Source: Candidatus Methylomirabilis sp.
GTDB taxonomy: Bacteria > Muiribacteriota > Ozemobacteria > Ozemobacterales > Ozemobacteraceae
DNA length: 64,000 nt
Assembly (NCBI GenBank): GCA_020722725.1
Contig: DYKG01000004.1
Span: 25,283-89,282 of the forward strand
Reading direction: 5' to 3'
Shown here: positions 6,810-17,245 of the stretch, one piece after another
Numbering within the stretch: the first letter of the stretch is position 1
Layout: every line of letters starts with the position of its first letter
The notes under the pieces: model-generated
What the model was told of the DNA's origin: nothing
Seen by the model: the letters and a program-made list of their open reading frames with translations, nothing else
The model's database searches: none
Made by a program: the position numbers and the translations under genes

Positions 6810-8888
6810 TTGCAAAAAAAGGAAACATATCCCGAGAGCAGAATTTCAACGGTAAAAGAAAATATTCATGGTTACGAGAATATCGACCATTTCAGATGGC
6901 TGGAAGGTGATGAAAATGGCAACATCACCGATGAAGTCATCGCCTGGACCGAAAAACAGAACGCCTTTACCAGAAATATTCTGGATAATCTGCCCGGCCG
7001 CTCAGAGTTGGAAAATCGTATCAGACCTCTGCTTGAAACCGGCGCGTTTTCTCTGCCGGTAATTGCCGGCGAAAGGATTTTCTATTTTCGCCGAACCGGC
7101 AATCAGAACCAGCCGGTTAACTATTATGCCGACCACCTCTGGGATGAAGAAAAAGTTTTGATCGACCCCAACCAGATAGATCCTTTGGGTCTGACCGCAA
7201 TTGCCTGGCTGGCACCTTCCAAAGATGGTAATCTGGTTGCATATGGCAAATATCACAGTGGTGACGAGAATTACAATCTTGAGATAATCGATATGGAAAG
7301 CGGTCATAAGCTTGCCGAAAGCATTTCCGGAAAGGTGGTCGGAGTATATTGGCTGCCCGATAAAAGCGGTTTTATTTACTCGCGCCTGGCTGATGTTAAA
7401 AACCCTTATTCACGCCAGATTTGTCTGCATATGCTTGGTGAAAAGCCAGAAAGCGACCGGTTGATTTTTGAGCAATACAAAGAAGGCCCATTAGCAACAA
7501 CCTGGGGCCCTTTTGCATTTTTGAGTGAAGATGGCAGATGGCTGATTCTTGGGTATCATACCAGCACCCGCGCCAATGATCTGTGGTTGGCAGATTTTGC
7601 CCAATGGCGGCAAACCGGCAGGCTGAATCTGAAACCAATTGCGGTTGGAATCGATGCGACCTTTCATGCCGAAGTGCTCGGAGAAAACGTTTACTTATAC
7701 ACAAATCATCTGGCAACCAATGGAAAAATACTGGTTGTCGGGGTAAATGAGCCTGGTATCGAAAAGGCTGAAATTCTAATTGCCGAAAACCCTCGGGCGG
7801 TTATTGAAAACTGGCGCTTTACCAATGACTGTCTGCTGGTCGAATATCTTGAATGTGCCGCCACCCGAATCGCAGTTTATTCAAGAAAGGGCAAGTATCT
7901 TAAAGACATTGAACTGCCCGGAATCGGTCGTGCCTGCGTTTCTACCGATTATGACCGTTCTGATTTTCTGCTGAGTTACAGCTCTTTTAATTGTCCACAC
8001 CAGGTTTTACACATCGACCCGGAATCTGATTCAATTAAACTTTGGAAAAAACTCGAAGTGCCGGTGAATCTTGACGATATCCAAGTGAGCCGGCAATGGT
8101 TAAAATCATTCGATGGAACCAATGTCAGCATGTTTCTGGTTTCACGGAAAAACCTGCGCCGCGATGGCAATAACCCTACGTTGATCTATGGTTACGGTGG
8201 TTTTGCCATTTCCATGGTGCCGTCTTTCAGCCCTTTGCTCTGTCCATGGCTTGAAGATGGCGGTGTTTATGCAATGGTAAATCTGCGTGGTGGCGGCGAA
8301 TATGGCGACCAATGGCATCGCGATGGTATGCGTGATAAAAAGACCAACGTTTATGCCGACCTTGAAGCTGCCGCTGAATTTCTTATTGAACAAAAAATTA
8401 CCAGTTCTTCGAAACTGGCGGTGATGGGCCGTTCGAATGGTGGATTGCTTGCCGGTGCAGCATTGACCCGACGTCCTGAACTATATCGGGCAGTTGTCTG
8501 CGGGGTGCCTCTGCTTGACATGCTGCGCTACCAGAACTTTCTCATGGCCCGCTTCTGGGTTCCCGAATACGGCAGCGCCGAAGACCCCGAAGAATTCAAA
8601 TGGTTGATTGAATATTCTCCATATCAGAAAATCCGTGATGGCGTTGCGTATCCTGCTACATATATTCATTCTGGTGAAAATGACACCAGGGTACACCCAA
8701 TGCATGCGAGAAAAATGACCGCCGCTTTGCAGAAAGCGACTTGCCGACCCATGAGCGAGCCGATTCTTCTGTGGGTTGACCGTCATTCAGGCCATGGCGA
8801 AGGAAAACCTCTTTCGATCAGAGTGCTTGAAGAAACCGATCAGTGGATTTTTCTGCGCTGGCAGCTCGGCATGCTGGAAAACCAATGA
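6810..8888 (+). CDS. Prolyl oligopeptidase family serine peptidase (S9A)
   Basis: Cleaves short peptides after proline in the cytoplasm or periplasm. It has an N-terminal beta-propeller and a C-terminal alpha/beta-hydrolase domain. Counting from 6795, the triad is Ser547 in GRSNGG, Asp630 in GENDTRVHP and His667 in HSGHGEGK. LIYGYGGFAISM and NLRGGGEYG before the Ser are also family hallmarks. There is no signal peptide, so it is probably cytoplasmic. I chose TTG at 6810 because GAAGG lies eight bases before it; TTG at 6795 is the alternative. The neighbouring peptide importer (9556-16403) suggests the enzyme trims imported peptides. Confidence 0.92.
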   Translation: MQKKETYPESRISTVKENIHGYENIDHFRWLEGDENGNITDEVIAWTEKQNAFTRNILDNLPGRSELENRIRPLLETGAFSLPVIAGERIFYFRRTGNQNQPVNYYADHLWDEEKVLIDPNQIDPLGLTAIAWLAPSKDGNLVAYGKYHSGDENYNLEIIDMESGHKLAESISGKVVGVYWLPDKSGFIYSRLADVKNPYSRQICLHMLGEKPESDRLIFEQYKEGPLATTWGPFAFLSEDGRWLILGYHTSTRANDLWLADFAQWRQTGRLNLKPIAVGIDATFHAEVLGENVYLYTNHLATNGKILVVGVNEPGIEKAEILIAENPRAVIENWRFTNDCLLVEYLECAATRIAVYSRKGKYLKDIELPGIGRACVSTDYDRSDFLLSYSSFNCPHQVLHIDPESDSIKLWKKLEVPVNLDDIQVSRQWLKSFDGTNVSMFLVSRKNLRRDGNNPTLIYGYGGFAISMVPSFSPLLCPWLEDGGVYAMVNLRGGGEYGDQWHRDGMRDKKTNVYADLEAAAEFLIEQKITSSSKLAVMGRSNGGLLAGAALTRRPELYRAVVCGVPLLDMLRYQNFLMARFWVPEYGSAEDPEEFKWLIEYSPYQKIRDGVAYPATYIHSGENDTRVHPMHARKMTAALQKATCRPMSEPILLWVDRHSGHGEGKPLSIRVLEETDQWIFLRWQLGMLENQ

Positions 8889-9469
8889 AGATTGCTCTGT
8901 TCGATTTTGACAGAACCATTACCACCGGTGACAGCTATATTGAGCTGCTGAAATTTCTCTGCGGTTCAATGCGGTTTTATCTGGGTGTGGTCATTTTGAG
9001 CCCGGTTCTTTTTCTATATGTGCTTGGCCTTCTGCCGAATTACCGAGCTAAACCCATAGTTACCAGATTTTTTCTGCGCGGCATACGGCGAAAAGAATTT
9101 GAAGAAAAAGCTCAACTCTTTTGCGATGATCGGCTTGAAAAAATGGTCAGACCGGCAGCACTTGAAAAAATCAAATGGCACCAGCAACAGGGGCACCGTG
9201 TGGTTGTGGTTTCAGCTTCATTCGAAGATTACCTTTGCCTATGGTGTCAGTCTAAAGGGCTTGAACTGATCGGAACCCGCCTTGAATGGCAAAATGACCG
9301 GATAACCGGGAAATTTGCCACAGCCAACTGTTATGGGCCTGAAAAAGTGCGGCGTATCAGGCAGATGATCGATCTCGCGGCTTGCGAAGAAATTTTTGCC
9401 TATGGCGACAGTCGCGGTGATCGCGAAATGCTTGAAATTGCTCACCACAAGGGCTATCGGGTCTTCTGA
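8885..9469 (+). CDS. HAD-IB (SerB-like) phosphatase
   Basis: A 194-residue HAD-superfamily hydrolase. Motif I is FDFDRT (Asp nucleophile and second Asp within residues 6-8), motif II the Ser in VVVSASFEDY, motif III the Lys in GPEKVRRI, and motif IV AYGDSRGDREML. The alpha-helical cap with a hydrophobic stretch (about residues 30-60) is typical of subfamily IB, which includes phosphoserine and phospholipid-related phosphatases. The ATG overlaps the stop of the peptidase gene. An upstream in-frame start at 8843 exists but lies inside the peptidase. The substrate is unknown. Confidence 0.85.
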   Translation: MKIALFDFDRTITTGDSYIELLKFLCGSMRFYLGVVILSPVLFLYVLGLLPNYRAKPIVTRFFLRGIRRKEFEEKAQLFCDDRLEKMVRPAALEKIKWHQQQGHRVVVVSASFEDYLCLWCQSKGLELIGTRLEWQNDRITGKFATANCYGPEKVRRIRQMIDLAACEEIFAYGDSRGDREMLEIAHHKGYRVF

Positions 9470-9508
9470 TTTAACCCGTATTTTCTTTATGAGTCACCTG
9501 CGGGTTTA

Positions 9509-9517
9509 TGCTACAAT
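9509..9517 (+). promoter_or_regulatory. Extended -10 promoter before the peptide importer
   Basis: TGC followed directly by TACAAT, about 40 bp upstream of the substrate-binding-protein start. No convincing -35 is visible at 17 bp, which is acceptable for an extended -10 promoter. It would drive the five-gene importer operon. Confidence 0.45.
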
Positions 9518-9555
9518 CATGCAAAAATAGATTCACATAAGGGAAGGTGCTTAAA

Positions 9556-11556
9556 TTGAAAAACAACCGTTGTTTTTTATTCGCTTTGCTTCTTTTCGCC
9601 GTTCTGACAGGCAACCTGGCCGCTCAAACAGAAAAAGATGCGTTGGTTGAAAATACTGTGGCATTGAAAGAGAATACCCAGGCGGTTAAACGACTGACCG
9701 AGATGTTGGAAAAGGGCAATTTCGGCGGGTTTCAAGGCAGTGTGGCTCCGGCTCCCGATCTTTCTGGCGCCAATGTTCAGGCTGATCTTAAACAGATGCT
9801 TGCCGGCTTGAAATGGGAAACCAATGAAGAATACACGGGCATGGGAAGCAAAGAAGCCAAAAAGGGCGGAACCCTGAAATATGTTGAAAGCTCATTCCCT
9901 CCAACCCTTAGAACCTGCGGCAAAAATGCCAATTCAACTTTTGTATCGATGCTTACCGGCCTCTGTTATGAAACCATGCTTGATCTCGACCCGGTTACCC
10001 TTCATTATGCCCCTGCTCTTGCCAAAAAATGGGCGGTTGCCGACGACAAGGTTTCTTTCTTTTTCGAACTCGATGAACGGGCCAAATGGTCAGATGGTCA
10101 GCCGGTGGTGGCCAATGATGTTGTTGCAACCTGGAAACTTTACACCGACCCTGGTATTGAAGACCCTTTTTCAAATGATTATTATGGAAAATACGAAGCT
10201 CCTGTAGCGGTTACCGATCGCATTGTCATGATCAGGGCCAAACAGAAAAACTGGCGTGCTTTTATGTCGGCAGGCTTCATGACCATTCTTCCCGGGCACA
10301 TTATCGGTAAAATCGACGGCAAAAAATATCTCGAACAATATCAGTTCAACATGATGCCCGGATCTGGTCCATATACCTACGAAACATCAAAGGTCAATGA
10401 AGAAATTGTTCTCAGTCGCCGGTCTGATTGGTGGCAGGCCAATCTGCCAAGATCAACCGGCTATTACAATTTCGACAAGCTGCATTTCATTTTTATTGAA
10501 GATGAAAACCTGATCAAAGAAAAATTTAAAAAAGGCGAACTCGACTGGATTTATGTTAACGTTGCCCGCGAATGGCACCAGGACTTCACCCCGGCCTTGA
10601 TGCCCCAGCTTGCCAAAGGTTGGATACAGAAGCGAAAGATTTTTACTCATCGGGCTATCGGCGTTTCAGGCATTGCATACAATATGCGCAAGCCGCCATT
10701 CGATGATATACGAGTCCGCAAAGCAATTGCTCACCTTTATAACCGCGAAAAGATGATGGACAAGCTCTTTTTCAACGAATATGAATATCTCGATTCGTTT
10801 TACCCCAATACCCCTTACGCAAATCCCGAAAATCCCAGGATTCGCTTTGACCCGGATAAAGCGGTAAAATTGCTTGAAGAAGCCGGTTGGCTTCAGAAAA
10901 ATCGCGATTCAGAAGGTTGGCTTACCAAAGATGGCAAAAGGTTTGAACTTAGCCTGAATTATGTTCAGAAAAGCTCAGAGCGTATTATGACCATCTTTCA
11001 GGAAGACCTCAGGGATGTTGGTATAAAGCTGAACCTCAAACAGGTTACCTGGGCCACCGATATCAAGGAAGTGGGAGAGCACAACTTTGAGCTTTCTTCA
11101 CGGGCTTACGGCGGCATTCTGTTTCCCAACCCCGAGAGCTCCTTCCATTCAAAATTCGCTGATCTGCCCAACAATAACAATATCTGGGGTCTTAAAAACG
11201 CCCGCATCGATGAAATCTGCGATGCTTATCCGCTGATGTTCGATGCCGATGAGCGTATCAAAGCAGTTAGAGAAATTGACGGAATCGTATGCCGCGAGCA
11301 TCTTTATGCGCTTGGCTGGTTTGCCGCCCATTCCAGACTTCTGTTCTGGAACAAATTCGGCATGCCCGATTATATTCTTGCCAAAACCAGTGACCAGCGC
11401 AGTCTGGTAAGCCTCTGGTGGCACGACGAAGAAAAGGCAAAAAAACTTGAAGAAGCCAGAGCCAAAGGCCTTGAATTGCCAATCGGCCCTGAAATAGTGC
11501 GCTGGTGGGATGAGCATTTTCCCACAGATCAGACCAAAGCAGGGGAAATGAAGTAA
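9556..11556 (+). CDS. Peptide/oligopeptide ABC transporter substrate-binding protein (SBP family 5)
   Basis: Captures peptides outside the inner membrane and hands them to the permeases encoded next. It has a Sec signal peptide (basic MKNN, hydrophobic core, cleavage near AAQ at about residue 26). A predicted coiled-coil or linker (about residues 28-55) follows, with a two-lobe family 5 domain from about residue 95. Typical blocks are WSDGQPVVANDVVATWKLY, GSGPYTYE and RVRKAIAHLYNREKMM. I chose TTG at 9556, with GGAAGG eight bases upstream, over GTG at 9547. At 666 residues it is longer than OppA because of the N-terminal extension. It is the first gene of the importer operon. Confidence 0.9.
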   Translation: MKNNRCFLFALLLFAVLTGNLAAQTEKDALVENTVALKENTQAVKRLTEMLEKGNFGGFQGSVAPAPDLSGANVQADLKQMLAGLKWETNEEYTGMGSKEAKKGGTLKYVESSFPPTLRTCGKNANSTFVSMLTGLCYETMLDLDPVTLHYAPALAKKWAVADDKVSFFFELDERAKWSDGQPVVANDVVATWKLYTDPGIEDPFSNDYYGKYEAPVAVTDRIVMIRAKQKNWRAFMSAGFMTILPGHIIGKIDGKKYLEQYQFNMMPGSGPYTYETSKVNEEIVLSRRSDWWQANLPRSTGYYNFDKLHFIFIEDENLIKEKFKKGELDWIYVNVAREWHQDFTPALMPQLAKGWIQKRKIFTHRAIGVSGIAYNMRKPPFDDIRVRKAIAHLYNREKMMDKLFFNEYEYLDSFYPNTPYANPENPRIRFDPDKAVKLLEEAGWLQKNRDSEGWLTKDGKRFELSLNYVQKSSERIMTIFQEDLRDVGIKLNLKQVTWATDIKEVGEHNFELSSRAYGGILFPNPESSFHSKFADLPNNNNIWGLKNARIDEICDAYPLMFDADERIKAVREIDGIVCREHLYALGWFAAHSRLLFWNKFGMPDYILAKTSDQRSLVSLWWHDEEKAKKLEEARAKGLELPIGPEIVRWWDEHFPTDQTKAGEMK

Positions 11557-12773
11557 TGTTGAGCTATTTTATCCGCAGATTTCTCTTAATAATTCCAACA
11601 TTCATTGGAATTACTTTTCTTTGTTTTACCGTTACCAGATTTGTGCCCGGTGGCCCGGTTGAGCAGGCGGTGTTGCGGTTTCAACAGGCCGCTGCCCAGG
11701 AAGGCGAGGGTGGGGCGGGCAGCATGGGCTCGCTTGACAAGCGCGGCCAAATTTCCGAAGAAATGATGCAGAAGCTCAAAGAAATTTATGGTTTCGACAA
11801 ACCGTTTTATATTGCCTATGCCCGCTGGTTGTGGCGGGTAATGCATTTTGATCTGGGAGTTTCAGACACCTATTCGCGCCCGGTATGGGATCTGATTAAA
11901 GAAAAGTTTCCCGTATCGATCTGGTTTGGATTAACCGGTTTTCTTCTTTCTTACAGCATTTGTATTCCACTCGGGGTCTGGAAAGCGGTCAAACATGGTT
12001 CGCTATTCGATACCCTGAGCTCGGTTTTTGTGTTTATCGCCTATTCCGTTCCGGGTTGGACTGCCGGGGTGCTTTTACTGATGCTGCTTGGCGGTGGATC
12101 TTTCTGGAACGTTCTGCCTCTGGGTGGAATCGAAAGCACCACGATTACCCATGATTCGATTCTGGTTGGCTACCTGCTTGAAGGCGGCAAGGTTTCAGAC
12201 CTGCCGGCTGAAATTCGTAGTCAGCACCCCAATCTGAAAGATGACCAGTATATTAACTCAAATCACCCGGCTTTTCAGCATCTTCCCCTCGATCGCCGGG
12301 CTCGGCTTGCTACCGGCAGCCATGCAGATCTTACCGGATTCGGACGCTTTCTTGATAAGGCAAAACACATGATTTTGCCGGTTTTCTGTTATGTTCTGGG
12401 TATGTTTGCCTCGATGACGGTTCTGATGAAAAACTCGCTGATGGAAAACCTGGGTCAGGATTACGTTAGAACTGCCTTTGCCAAAGGGCTTTCTGAAAAG
12501 ACGGTAATTTTCAAACATGCCTTAAGAAATTCGCTTATTCCTATCGCCACCGGGCTTGGGCATATGCTTTCTCTGATTCTTGCAGGTTCGTACCTTATCG
12601 AGAAGGTTTTCAATATCAAAGGGTTCGGTTTGCTTGGCTATGAATCGCTGATCGCCCGTGATTACCCGGTAACCCTGGGAATTCTGGTTATCGGCTCGTT
12701 GCTCAAACTTTTCGGCAACATTTTTTCAGACATCCTCTATTGCATAATCGATCCGAGAATAAGGTTTTCATGA
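11556..12773 (+). CDS. Peptide ABC transporter permease, OppB/YejB type
   Basis: A 405-residue inner-membrane permease. MLSYFIRRFLLIIPTFIGIT is the standard first helix of the OppB/DppB group. The ABC-contact (EAA) loop is around FAKGLSEKTVIFKHALRNSL, about residues 307-327, and further helices run to the C-terminus. Two hydrophilic expansions (residues 45-70 and about 205-260) make it longer than OppB, as in the YejB-like subgroup. It overlaps the binding-protein stop by one base (TAATG) and the next permease by four, so expression is tightly coupled. Confidence 0.92.
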   Translation: MLSYFIRRFLLIIPTFIGITFLCFTVTRFVPGGPVEQAVLRFQQAAAQEGEGGAGSMGSLDKRGQISEEMMQKLKEIYGFDKPFYIAYARWLWRVMHFDLGVSDTYSRPVWDLIKEKFPVSIWFGLTGFLLSYSICIPLGVWKAVKHGSLFDTLSSVFVFIAYSVPGWTAGVLLLMLLGGGSFWNVLPLGGIESTTITHDSILVGYLLEGGKVSDLPAEIRSQHPNLKDDQYINSNHPAFQHLPLDRRARLATGSHADLTGFGRFLDKAKHMILPVFCYVLGMFASMTVLMKNSLMENLGQDYVRTAFAKGLSEKTVIFKHALRNSLIPIATGLGHMLSLILAGSYLIEKVFNIKGFGLLGYESLIARDYPVTLGILVIGSLLKLFGNIFSDILYCIIDPRIRFS

Positions 12774-14278
12774 TGATTACTAACTCGATAAAATACTATT
12801 TCGTGCGTCTGCTGGCTTTTCTCGGTTTCTACTGGCTGTTTAACCAGGTTTTGCCCGATTCCGGCAATCCTGCATCAACTGGCGAAAGCATGAGGGGACT
12901 TGCCGGTTTCATTCTGGCGGTTTTTTCGGTTATTTACCTTTTGCCTCTGATTGAATCGGGGTTTGACTCTTTCATAATCTTCTTTGCCAGTCCAATATTC
13001 AAACGGCGCTGGAACAAGTTCAAAAGCATGAAACGTGGCTATTACTCGTTCATTTTTGTAATAACCATATTTGTTTTGTCGTTCTTCAGCGAATTCCTCA
13101 TCAACAGCAATGCTTTGTTCGTTAAATACCAGGGCAAAATTCGTTTCACCCTTTTCAGTTTTGAGAGTGCCCGAACCTTCGGTATGAAAGGTTATGGGGT
13201 GCCCAACTATCGTTTGATGAAACAGGTGTATGCGACACGCAACCAGGAGCGAAAGGATCGTTTAGCTAAAGGTAACGCTACCGATGAAGACAAAAAGTAT
13301 CAGGAATGGGGCGATGACTGGGTGATGCTGCCGTTTTATCCTTATGGCCCGCTTGAATCTCTGCTCGACGAATTGCCATGCCGGCCGCCGCACCCGCCTA
13401 CCTGGGCTGAGAAGGCCTGGCGGCAGGAATTCTTTGATGAAAAACTTTTTGAATTTCCCGCTGAACGGCCAGCCGATGCTGAAATCGAACGAATGTTCGG
13501 ACCTGAAGCATTGAAGCTCGAAGAGATCAAGCTCTACCATAAAATGGCTCTGGCAGGAATGCTCAGCCTCAAGCCCGGTATTGAAAAGCCAGCTGCATTT
13601 CAACACCTGCTTGGCACCGACGACCGCGGTCGCGACGTCTTCGCACGCATGGTTTATGGCTTTAGAACTTCGGTTTCATTTGCTCTGGTCGTAACTTTTT
13701 TCGATTATCTGATTGGCATTACCATCGGCGCCTTGCTTGGCTTTTACGGCGGCAGGTTCGATATGATCATGCAGCGTTTTGTTGAAATCTGGTCAGCAAT
13801 GCCATTCTTGTACACCGTCATGATTTTTGCGGCGATAATGATACCCAATTTCTGGATGCTGGTGGTGATCCTGGTCATGTTCAAATGGATGGGCATGACT
13901 TATTACATTCGCGGCGAATTCCTGCGGGAAAAATCGAAAGATTATGTCGCGGCTGCCCGTGCTATTGGCTGCACCGACGGTGCGATCATTTTCAGACACA
14001 TTCTGCCCAACGCCCTTACTCCGGTAATATCTTTTGCACCGTTTGCCGTGGTGGCAAATGTTGGCTCTCTGGTTTCGCTTGACTTTCTTGGCTTTGGGCT
14101 CCCGGCTCCAACGCCATCCTGGGGCGAATTACTCGGTCAGGGTCTTGGGAATCTGCACAAGGAGTGGCTTATCATGTCGCCGACTCTTGCCATGTTTCTG
14201 ACCCTGCTTCTGGTTTCATTCATCGGTGAAGCGATCCGCGAAGCCTTTGATCCGAAACAGTATTCGAGATTGCGCTAA
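12770..14278 (+). CDS. Peptide ABC transporter permease, OppC/YejE type
   Basis: A 512-residue permease partner. The conserved module is C-terminal (about 280-512): HLLGTDDRGRDVFARMVYG starts it, and the EAA loop AARAIGCTDGAIIFRHILPN contacts the ATPases. The N-terminus has extra transmembrane helices (about residues 10-30, 45-65, 97-117) and a long external region, as in extended YejE-like permeases. The ATG at 12770 overlaps the oppB-type stop (ATGA). SD-driven starts further in are less likely because the first helices would be lost. Confidence 0.92.
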   Translation: MMITNSIKYYFVRLLAFLGFYWLFNQVLPDSGNPASTGESMRGLAGFILAVFSVIYLLPLIESGFDSFIIFFASPIFKRRWNKFKSMKRGYYSFIFVITIFVLSFFSEFLINSNALFVKYQGKIRFTLFSFESARTFGMKGYGVPNYRLMKQVYATRNQERKDRLAKGNATDEDKKYQEWGDDWVMLPFYPYGPLESLLDELPCRPPHPPTWAEKAWRQEFFDEKLFEFPAERPADAEIERMFGPEALKLEEIKLYHKMALAGMLSLKPGIEKPAAFQHLLGTDDRGRDVFARMVYGFRTSVSFALVVTFFDYLIGITIGALLGFYGGRFDMIMQRFVEIWSAMPFLYTVMIFAAIMIPNFWMLVVILVMFKWMGMTYYIRGEFLREKSKDYVAAARAIGCTDGAIIFRHILPNALTPVISFAPFAVVANVGSLVSLDFLGFGLPAPTPSWGELLGQGLGNLHKEWLIMSPTLAMFLTLLLVSFIGEAIREAFDPKQYSRLR

Positions 14279-14289
14279 GGAGCAGAGCC

Positions 14290-15282
14290 ATGGCCAAAGA
14301 ACTGCTGAGTGTTAAAAATTTAAAAACTTATTTTAAAACTGAAGCCGGCATTGCCAAAGCTGTAGATGGCGTCGATTTCAGTATTTACGAAAATGAAGTG
14401 CTTGGGATTGTGGGCGAATCAGGGTCAGGCAAATCGGTTACCTCGCTTTCAATCATGCAGCTCATTCCGAACCCACCGGGCGAAATAGTCGATGGTCAAA
14501 TTGTCTTCGAAGGCAAAGACCTGCTTGCTGCCTATCGGGCAAAAGACTATGATGCGATCAGAAAGATTCGCGGAAACAAAATTTCCATGATTTTTCAGGA
14601 ACCAATGACCAGTCTGAGTCCGGTTTTTACCATTGGATATCAGGTTGCCGAAGCGCTTATTCTTCACCAGGGTCTCGATAAACGTGCTGCCTTCGACCGC
14701 GCCGCTGAAATGCTTGACCTGGTAGGTATTCCATCAGCGCGTGAAAGACTGTTAGAGTATCCCCATCAGTTTTCCGGGGGAATGAGGCAGCGAGTCATGA
14801 TCGCCATGGCACTGGCCTGTAACCCCTCGTTGCTGATAGCCGATGAGCCGACAACTGCGCTCGATGTGACCATTCAAGCCCAGATACTCGAACTGATGCT
14901 TGATGTCAAAAAGAAAACCGCCAATGCTGCAATTCTGCTGATTACCCATGATATGGCGGTGGTCGCCGAAACATGTCAGCGGGTTGTTGTCATGTATTGT
15001 GGTAAAATCCAGGAAATTGCCGATGTTAGAACAATTTTTACCGGGCCGCAGCACCCATATACCCAGGGTCTGCTGGCATCTCTGCCAAAACCCGGGCAGA
15101 AAGTCAAACGTCTTTCAACCATTGATGGCATGGTTCCTTCTTTATTCAATCTTCCAGCCGGTTGCAGTTTCTGCACCCGCTGCCCGAAGAAGATTGATAT
15201 CTGTGAAAATAAGATGCCTGATATGATAGAAGTGGCGCCGGGGCATCTGGTGCGCTGTCACCTCGCTCGGGCAAAAAAATGA
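14290..15282 (+). CDS. Peptide ABC transporter ATP-binding protein, OppD type
   Basis: Powers peptide import as one of two cytoplasmic ATPases. It has Walker A GESGSGKS (about residues 41-48), signature FSGGMRQRV, Walker [13 protein letters not shown] and the switch His in ITHD. The C-terminal oligopeptide-transporter extension carries the Cys pattern CSFCTRCP...C...RCH, which in some family members binds an Fe-S cluster. AAGGAGCAGAGCC is a strong ribosome-binding site. It is the fourth gene of the operon. Confidence 0.93.
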   Translation: MAKELLSVKNLKTYFKTEAGIAKAVDGVDFSIYENEVLGIVGESGSGKSVTSLSIMQLIPNPPGEIVDGQIVFEGKDLLAAYRAKDYDAIRKIRGNKISMIFQEPMTSLSPVFTIGYQVAEALILHQGLDKRAAFDRAAEMLDLVGIPSARERLLEYPHQFSGGMRQRVMIAMALACNPSLLIADEPTTALDVTIQAQILELMLDVKKKTANAAILLITHDMAVVAETCQRVVVMYCGKIQEIADVRTIFTGPQHPYTQGLLASLPKPGQKVKRLSTIDGMVPSLFNLPAGCSFCTRCPKKIDICENKMPDMIEVAPGHLVRCHLARAKK

Positions 15283-15299
15283 AGGGAGTGCAGAAATAA

Positions 15300-16403
15300 A
15301 TGAAACACAAAAACGAAAATGCGAAAACCCTTCTTGAAGTAAAAGATCTGAAAATGTATTTTCCCGTTCTTGGCGGGGTTTTTCGCAGCAAAGTCGCCGA
15401 TGTTAAGGCAATCGACGGCATTTCCTTCACCTTGAAGGAAGGCGAAACTCTTGGCCTGGTCGGCGAATCTGGCTGCGGCAAATCCACTACCGGCAAATGC
15501 ATAATTAATCTCTATCAGCCAACCGCTGGCCAGATTCTTTTCAATTCAAAGTTAACCGGTGAAGTTCCGGTGGTTTCGATTAAAGAGGGTGGAGTGTCGG
15601 TAAAAGTGCCGGCCTTTACTGTCCCGACTCCGCTGACTGTAGATATCGCGCAGCTCGATAACAATCAGATGCGGCCATTTCGCTCTGAAATTCAAATGAT
15701 TTTTCAAGATCCTTATGCCTCGCTGAATCCTCGCATGACGGTCAGTGACATCGTCATGGAACCCATGCATATTCATGAACCTCACCTGTCTGACGGCCAG
15801 AAAAAAGACAAGGTTGCCTGGCTCATGGATAAAGTCGGCCTGAGCGCCGAACAATCTTTGCGTTATCCCCACGAATTTTCCGGCGGCCAGCGCCAGCGCA
15901 TCGGAATTGCCAGGGCTCTGGCCACCAACCCGCGCCTGGTAATCGCCGATGAACCCGTTTCTGCTCTCGATGTGTCGATTCAGGCCCAGGTTATCAACCT
16001 GATGCAGGATCTTCAGGAAGAATTCGGTCTGACCTATATTTTCATCGCCCACGATCTGGCAGTAGTAGGGCATATTTCAGACCGAATTGCCGTCATGTAT
16101 CTGGGTAATATCGTCGAACTGGCTGATTCAGAAGAGTTATTCAACAACCCGCGACACCCTTATACCAGGGCACTGTTATCGGCCATTCCACGCCCTGACC
16201 CTGTAAATCAGCGGGAAAAACGTATCGTTCTCGAAGGTGATGTTCCTACTCCGCTGAGAAAGCCGTCTGGTTGCGGGTTTAGAACCAGGTGCCCGATTGC
16301 CCGGCCTGAATGTGCTCAGCAGGTGCCCCCCATTCTCGAAGTTGGAAAAGGCCATCAGGTTGCCTGTCCTTATCATGATTCTTACAAAACAGACCGGAAT
16401 TGA
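15300..16403 (+). CDS. Peptide ABC transporter ATP-binding protein, OppF type
   Basis: The second ATPase of the importer. It has Walker A GESGCGKS, signature [15 protein letters not shown], Walker [13 protein letters not shown] and switch IAHD. The C-terminal extension has [14 protein letters not shown] and a final CPYH. At 367 residues it is longer than OppF because of an insert between Walker A and the Q-loop (about residues 82-118, Val/Pro-rich), which I cannot explain. It follows oppD-type by 17 bp with a GGAG-containing leader, completing a binding protein, two permeases and two ATPases. Confidence 0.92.
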   Translation: MKHKNENAKTLLEVKDLKMYFPVLGGVFRSKVADVKAIDGISFTLKEGETLGLVGESGCGKSTTGKCIINLYQPTAGQILFNSKLTGEVPVVSIKEGGVSVKVPAFTVPTPLTVDIAQLDNNQMRPFRSEIQMIFQDPYASLNPRMTVSDIVMEPMHIHEPHLSDGQKKDKVAWLMDKVGLSAEQSLRYPHEFSGGQRQRIGIARALATNPRLVIADEPVSALDVSIQAQVINLMQDLQEEFGLTYIFIAHDLAVVGHISDRIAVMYLGNIVELADSEELFNNPRHPYTRALLSAIPRPDPVNQREKRIVLEGDVPTPLRKPSGCGFRTRCPIARPECAQQVPPILEVGKGHQVACPYHDSYKTDRN

Positions 16404-16436
16404 GAGTGCCGTGTGTGGCACCGAAAGGGGTTCTGC

Positions 16437-17237
16437 ATGAAAAAACCGCTGATTATGGTTCTGATCGTTTTCGTTTTCTGCTCTCGTCTAACGGCTTCAC
16501 AATCACAGGATAATGCCGATCCGGTAAGTGTAACCCTCGGGGAAATAAATGAGGAACCCGCTAATGATCAGGGCTTTGCTGCTGACGCAGCACAACCTGA
16601 TGATTCAGTTGCTCAACCCAGTTACCCAGTCGGCCTGACCGAAGAAAACGAATATTTGATTTACGCCCCGGAAGGACTTTCAACCGCAAAAACTTACCCG
16701 TTGCTTGTAACCTTCTCTCCTGGAGCCAATGGTCATGGCTTGATAAAAGAATGGCAAGATCTTGCCGACAAGCATCAATGCATTCTTTTTGCCTCAAAAA
16801 TTGTGCGCAATGGTATGAATCCACCGCCTTACCTTGAACGCCTGGTAAAGATAATCAAAGAAAAGATTGCCGCCGAATACCCGATTAAAACCAATTGCAT
16901 CATTGCAGCCGGAACATCGGGTGGAGGAATGACCGCCCATCTGTTTTCTTTTTTGCAGCCCGAAACGGTTGCAGGTGTTATTACCAGCGTCGGCTACATT
17001 CATGAAAACAGTTTGAAACAGTCTGAGCATTACCCCGGAAACAAGGCCTGCGTTTTTCTGACCAGCCCCACCGATTTCAATTACAAGCTGATGAAAGAAG
17101 ATGTACGGTTCTTGAAAAAACATGACTGGAATACCCTTTGGCTTGAATTCGAAGGCGGGCATCGAACCGGCCCGTTGGAATTGCGCGATGAAGCTCTGGG
17201 ATGGATTTTACAGCAACCTGAAATTACCGATAAGTAG
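16437..17237 (+). CDS. Secreted alpha/beta-hydrolase, esterase-like
   Basis: A 266-residue exported hydrolase. A Sec signal (MKKPLIMVLIVFVFCSRLTAS) is followed by a disordered acidic linker (about 20-60). The alpha/beta-hydrolase domain opens with YLIYAPEGLSTAKTYPLLV; the likely nucleophile is the Ser in AAGTSGGGM and the likely catalytic His is in EGGHRTGP. This resembles feruloyl-esterase/PHB-depolymerase-like or phospholipase/carboxylesterase relatives, but the substrate is not evident. The ATG at 16437 has AAAGGGG six bases before it; the in-frame TTG/GTG starts upstream lack one. It lies between the importer and a GH31 glycosidase. Confidence 0.7.
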   Translation: MKKPLIMVLIVFVFCSRLTASQSQDNADPVSVTLGEINEEPANDQGFAADAAQPDDSVAQPSYPVGLTEENEYLIYAPEGLSTAKTYPLLVTFSPGANGHGLIKEWQDLADKHQCILFASKIVRNGMNPPPYLERLVKIIKEKIAAEYPIKTNCIIAAGTSGGGMTAHLFSFLQPETVAGVITSVGYIHENSLKQSEHYPGNKACVFLTSPTDFNYKLMKEDVRFLKKHDWNTLWLEFEGGHRTGPLELRDEALGWILQQPEITDK

Positions 17238-17245
17238 CCTTTTGC